Position numbers and translations under genes: made by a program | The notes under the pieces: generated by a model | What the model was told of the DNA's origin: nothing | The model's database searches: none | What the model saw: only the letters and a program-made list of their open reading frames with translations | NCBI GenBank assembly: GCA_028532985.1 | Contig: JANCIK010000008.1 | Location: forward strand, 2,976,001 to 3,040,000 | DNA: 64,000 nucleotides | DNA from: Stropharia rugosoannulata | Lineage: Eukaryota > Basidiomycota > Agaricomycetes > Agaricales > Strophariaceae | Direction of reading: 5' to 3' | Part shown: positions 60,428 through 64,000 of the stretch, piece by piece | Numbering within the stretch: position 1 is the first letter of the stretch | Layout: every line of letters starts with the position of its first letter

Positions 60428-60942
60428 ATGTCCAAATCATCTGTTGGCACAGATGCCACTCTTGAATTGGCTCGCAAATTTGAGCAGCTGTTGCAATACA
60501 GCAGATTGGAATGCAAAGTGGACAGTGCAAGTACAGTGGTATGTCCTTCTTTTTTTACTTACAATTTGCAATGTTCATTCTCTTGTACACTTCTAACAGC
60601 CTCAACCTGTTCTTGGCCATCAATTCATGCACATTTCACTGATGTGTGTTCAATTGCCAAATGATCCTGTGAGTAACAATGTATATGATTGTTTTCATCA
60701 TTGATCTTATGTACAAGAAGCCCCTTTCCAATCAAGAATTGTTGGCATTGCATGCCAGAATTTTATCGTACCAGAGATTGGACAGCAGAACTTATTTGAA
60801 TGCATGTACATTGGTGTACTTCAAGGAGTTACAGAAGCTAAAGCTGGTGAAAAAGCAGAGTGAAGAGTGGCAGAACTTAAAAGACCAAGGGATAAAGTTT
60901 AGAAAGGAAATGTTACAAATACTGCAAAAAGATGTAGACTAG
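60428..60942 (+). CDS. Small three-exon gene, unknown function (134 aa)
   Basis: Exons 60428-60538, 60600-60668 and 60718-60942 join in phase 0 over introns of 61 and 49 nt (GTATGT...AACAG and GTGAGT...ACAAG). They encode 134 residues starting MSKSSVGTDATLELARKFEQ. The protein is basic and helical. The C-terminal half (FKELQKLKLVKKQSEEWQNL) looks like a coiled coil. There is no membrane segment and no family was recognised. It converges on the larger minus-strand gene ending at 61005, and both lie between the D/E direct repeats. The absence of any stop in this otherwise decayed DNA supports it. Confidence 0.55.
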
Positions 60943-61004
60943 ACCTTGATATCTGCACCGAAGCAATTGTATCTATGCTGAAGCAATTGATCTGCCTTGG
61001 TATT

Positions 61005-63313
61005 TTAATGTCTGCACATGTTTGCTGGTTTTGATTGATATTCATCTGTAGCCTGCTGTAACAGCTCTGCATCTGTTTTGTGAATTTGTTTCTTTTTGGT
61101 TGGTGCTAAATATGACAATTTGTGTGGCAGTGGCAATCTGCATGATATTGAATGCAAGGCACTCAAAGATGGCCCATGTTCCAAGTGAGGAGAGCTTGTT
61201 GTTGCATTCTCTGCCAATTGCCAATCACTGAACATAGTGTTCACTATGTCCATGTTAGTCAGTCCAAGTCCTGAGGCTGGAAGTGGATTAATTGGGGCAA
61301 GCTGTGGTTTAGTCATGATTGTTTGTGTTTCCTATACAAGTGGAGGGCTGGGTGGGGCACCAGAAGGAGGGGGAGCATCGACTGAGCCCAAGTACTGGTG
61401 TGATGCTATTACACCATGCTGTGTTGGTGCTGAGAAAGGAGTAACCTGTTGATCAGATGGGGCGGAATGGGTAATGTCGAGTAAATGCAGATCAATATTA
61501 GTCAAGTCAATGTTGGCGCCCAGCGTTGGTTGATGCAAAGCATGGGTGACCACATCATCTTCAGCATTTAGCATTGGCTCATTGGCAGTTGGCTGCACAG
61601 GGAATGTGAAAGTGAATTCACTCATATTGGGTTGTGTATCAGTTGGAGTGTTACGGGAGAGCATTTCAGATATGGGGACATTCCTGGCACTCGGCAGTGG
61701 TGGTGTATGTATCGCAATTGTGTCTGTTGTCCTGGCAGTCGGTGCTGGCCTTGCAGCTGTTCCAATGTCAACCAGCCCAGTGATGCCAGGAAGAGAGTTT
61801 CCCTGTGTTAATGATATAGTGTAATCAAAAAATGTAATGCCATGGAAACTCACAACCAAATTCATGAGAACGGGACCTTGCACTGCAACATTTGCTTTTT
61901 TCTTTCTGCTTCGGTGGTCAGCTTTCTTCTTGTTAGCTTTGTTCTTACTGGTATCAAAACCTTCATCATCAAAGTAAAATGCAGTTTCATGAGCATCCTG
62001 GTTTGCTTTCCTTGATTTGTTTATTGTTTTAAATCAAAACACATTGCAAATGCCGTGGATACTCTGCTAATCAATAATCCACAATATGAAAGAAATAAAC
62101 TGCCTCTTCCCCATCTCTTTATAGTTGATGAAGACGAAATCAGGAGGCATATATTCCTTGCTGACATAGGTATACTTTGGAGTAGAACAGAGATCTTTCC
62201 AGGGCGCTGATTTGAATTGATGGTTTGATGCAAGTTCTATGAAGTGGATTCAAAGCCGATCACTTCAGTGCCAAGAATAGAAACTTACTGTAATGATAAT
62301 TGATATAATCGGCATACACTTTTCCGAGAACATCCCGTTGCAGTTGATCAAGATCAGAAACATTGCAGTACTTGTTTGGGGCTTTCACAACAATTAATGG
62401 TGTATCATCATCATTGACAGTCAACTTTAAACTGACAAGAGCATATGGCTTTTTGATGTAGGCAAGCAGTAGACACTGAATTAAGTCACATTTGGCTTCA
62501 TGTTCTTCAACAAATTTTTTGCACTGAGCACCAATGGTTTTGCTCATATTGTCATGACTATCGTCAGGAATAAGTATTCTATGTTAACGAACCAATTGCA
62601 TGAATGTATGGCTTACACCTTGAAAGAAAACTGTTTGCCGTGGTGACGACCAGCAGTAAATGTAAGGGAAAGCATTCCCATTTCCAACCAGTTTCGGTGA
62701 TTGTTATCAGCAATCCTGGATACATGCAATTTTTTGCAGCACCTAACCAATAAGAATTCCAGATCAACAAAATGTGATTAATATGTATGTTAATAGAAAT
62801 CTCACTCTGGATGCAAGTCCAATGGCAATCCTGCATCGGCAATTCGTTTGTGTTTAGCCCTTAACATTTTCAACTGTTCAGCAGACATTTCCTTTAGTAT
62901 ATTCCCTATCACTTTTGATTTGAAGGGAAAATAATTGCTTGGACAGGTGTCAGTGATAGCTTCTTTTCCCTGAAGCCTGTATATTTCTTGGTATACCAAA
63001 TCACTGTGTTTTAACCATAACACCTCTGAAATCTTCACATTTAGTTTCGAGTTTTTCTTTATCGATTGTGGGCGCCAGTTATTCCATATGTAGTCAACAA
63101 CAGTCTACACCAACATTTTAGGCTGACGAGGACTGTACACAAATACATGGATCATACCTTAGATATGTGCCTATCTTGATCAATATCACAATTGGGTCCA
63201 TTGGAATCCCAAAATGCAAACAGACTTTCAAGCATGCCACCCTTTCTGCAAAGGATGTCTTGGCAGTCATTGATGGTCGGCGCAGTGAAATATGCAGCTT
63301 TGAATTTGTTCAT
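61005..63313 (-). pseudogene. Large multi-exon gene, unknown function, nearly intact
   Basis: Exons 63313-63158, 63104-62806, 62742-62617, 62578-62289 and 62236-62101 join in frame over introns of 38-63 nt. Landmarks include FKAAYFTAPTINDCQDILC, VVDYIWNNWRPQSIKK, NWLEMGMLSLTFTAGRHHG, IGAQCKKFVEEHEAKCD and PPDFVFINYKEMGKR. Beyond, a Lys-rich region (KNKANKKKADHRSRKKKAN, a likely nuclear signal) is reached only with a one-base frame change in an A run near 62027. A Pro/Thr/Asp-rich part (61800-61332) and a tail to 61005 follow, separated by a single in-frame TAG at 61332-61334. It is an unknown fungal family with about 750 residues if unbroken. The ordered domains and the paucity of lesions suggest recent inactivation or an alternative gene model. 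Confidence 0.5.
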
Positions 63314-63432
63314 GATGGTCTTCTCCTATTCTGAATATTTTCGCCGGTTGAGCTTTCCTCCATGTCTGCAGGGCAGAGTGTTGATATCTGTTACAATAAA
63401 AGGAGGCATAATGGCAGTCAATAACCAGGCAC

Positions 63433-64000
63433 ATAGGACAGGAATTCAAATACTTGATTACACTTTTTGTTTTGTAAAAAAGTAGATATTGTATGGTTTG
63501 CATTTTAAAAATTTTGATTGTGAAGTCCGGCAGCTAAAATTCCTATGGTGCATTTATTTGATGCACCAGGGTGCAGGCCTATAGAGGTACCAAGTTTCCA
63601 GTGGCCTCTGGGCATAAGAAATGATTTTTACAAGTAGAAAAGATTGAAACCTGGATTTATCAAGAATAAAGATTGTTCATTTAATTGTGAGGTTTTTATG
63701 CCTTTGTAGATGCTTTATAATGCACCTAGGCACCACCAGTCCGCCGGAATATAGAGGTAACAAGTCTCTTGTGGCCTCTGGGCTAAGAAATGAAATTTAT
63801 GATTATAAAAGATTAGAAGCTGGATTTAAGAAGGATAACAATTGTTTAATTAATCATGAGGTACAGCAGCTTTTCTAGCAGTCTTGTAGTGCACCTAGCC
63901 GCCGTATTGTATGGCCAACAAATTTCTGGCAGCTTTTGAGCACAAAAATTGATTTTTACAAGCAGAAAAGATTGAAACATGGATTTACAAAGAATAAAGA
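63433..64000 (+). repeat. Repeat D3 (shortened) plus tandem array E2, continues past window
   Basis: CACATAGGACAG is fused to GAATTCAAATACTTGATTAC, the last 110 bp of repeat D. Array E units follow from 63546 (ATTGTT elements at about 63672 and 63842, another expected at the window end). The order D then E and the orientation equal those of 58884-59880. Confidence 0.65.

Overview
The window looks like a piece of an Agaricomycete (mushroom-forming basidiomycete) genome. The evidence is a MAP kinase gene split by eight introns of 47-58 nt, a KDZ transposase, Ty3/Gypsy and Ty1/Copia elements, a LINE with RNase H, and intron-dense genes of unknown family. The left 2.7 kb is ordinary single-copy host DNA. 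Nearly everything to the right is transposable-element territory, and from about 16 kb on most of it is CpG-poor and decayed.

Layout. 1-2.7 kb: 3' end of an unidentified gene, a two-domain EthD-like alpha/beta-barrel gene (minus) and, divergent from it, a complete Fus3/Kss1-class MAP kinase (plus). 3.4-16.1 kb: a composite Ty3/Gypsy-type locus. It has a 1,207-bp LTR, a primer-binding site, broken gag and protease, a second near-identical LTR in INVERTED orientation, the C-terminal end of pol, a block of four open multi-exon genes all antisense to gag-pol, a polypurine tract and a truncated same-strand LTR. 16.8-19.5 kb: a small LTR fused to a decayed LINE (RT, RNase H, poly(A) tail). 19.5-21.9 kb: decayed KDZ transposase. 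21.9-53.7 kb: decayed repeats, including a roughly 1-kb TIR element (family B) present in several copies and a second Gypsy LTR. An intact Tc1/mariner element with an open transposase sits at 48.5-49.9 kb. 53.7-57.6 kb: a Ty1/Copia element with its reverse transcriptase partly deleted and a primer site matching half of an initiator-Met tRNA. 57.7-58.9 kb: a clean solo LTR with a 4-bp target duplication. 58.9-64 kb: direct repeats (families D and E) flanking two unknown genes.

The most interesting item is the Gypsy locus. Its sense genes (gag, protease, pol) are ruined, while four spliced antisense genes between pol and the polypurine tract are all open. Introns on the antisense strand would survive reverse transcription of the sense genomic RNA, so these may be passenger genes that move with the element. 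Second are family B (TIRs, dense GTCTTT/AAAGAC subterminal motifs and an internal tRNA-like Pol III promoter) and the 59-64 kb unit bounded by direct repeats.

Exon boundaries were set by hand from GT-AG signals, reading-frame continuity and, for the kinase, family knowledge. No similarity search was run. Family names rest on recognised motifs.
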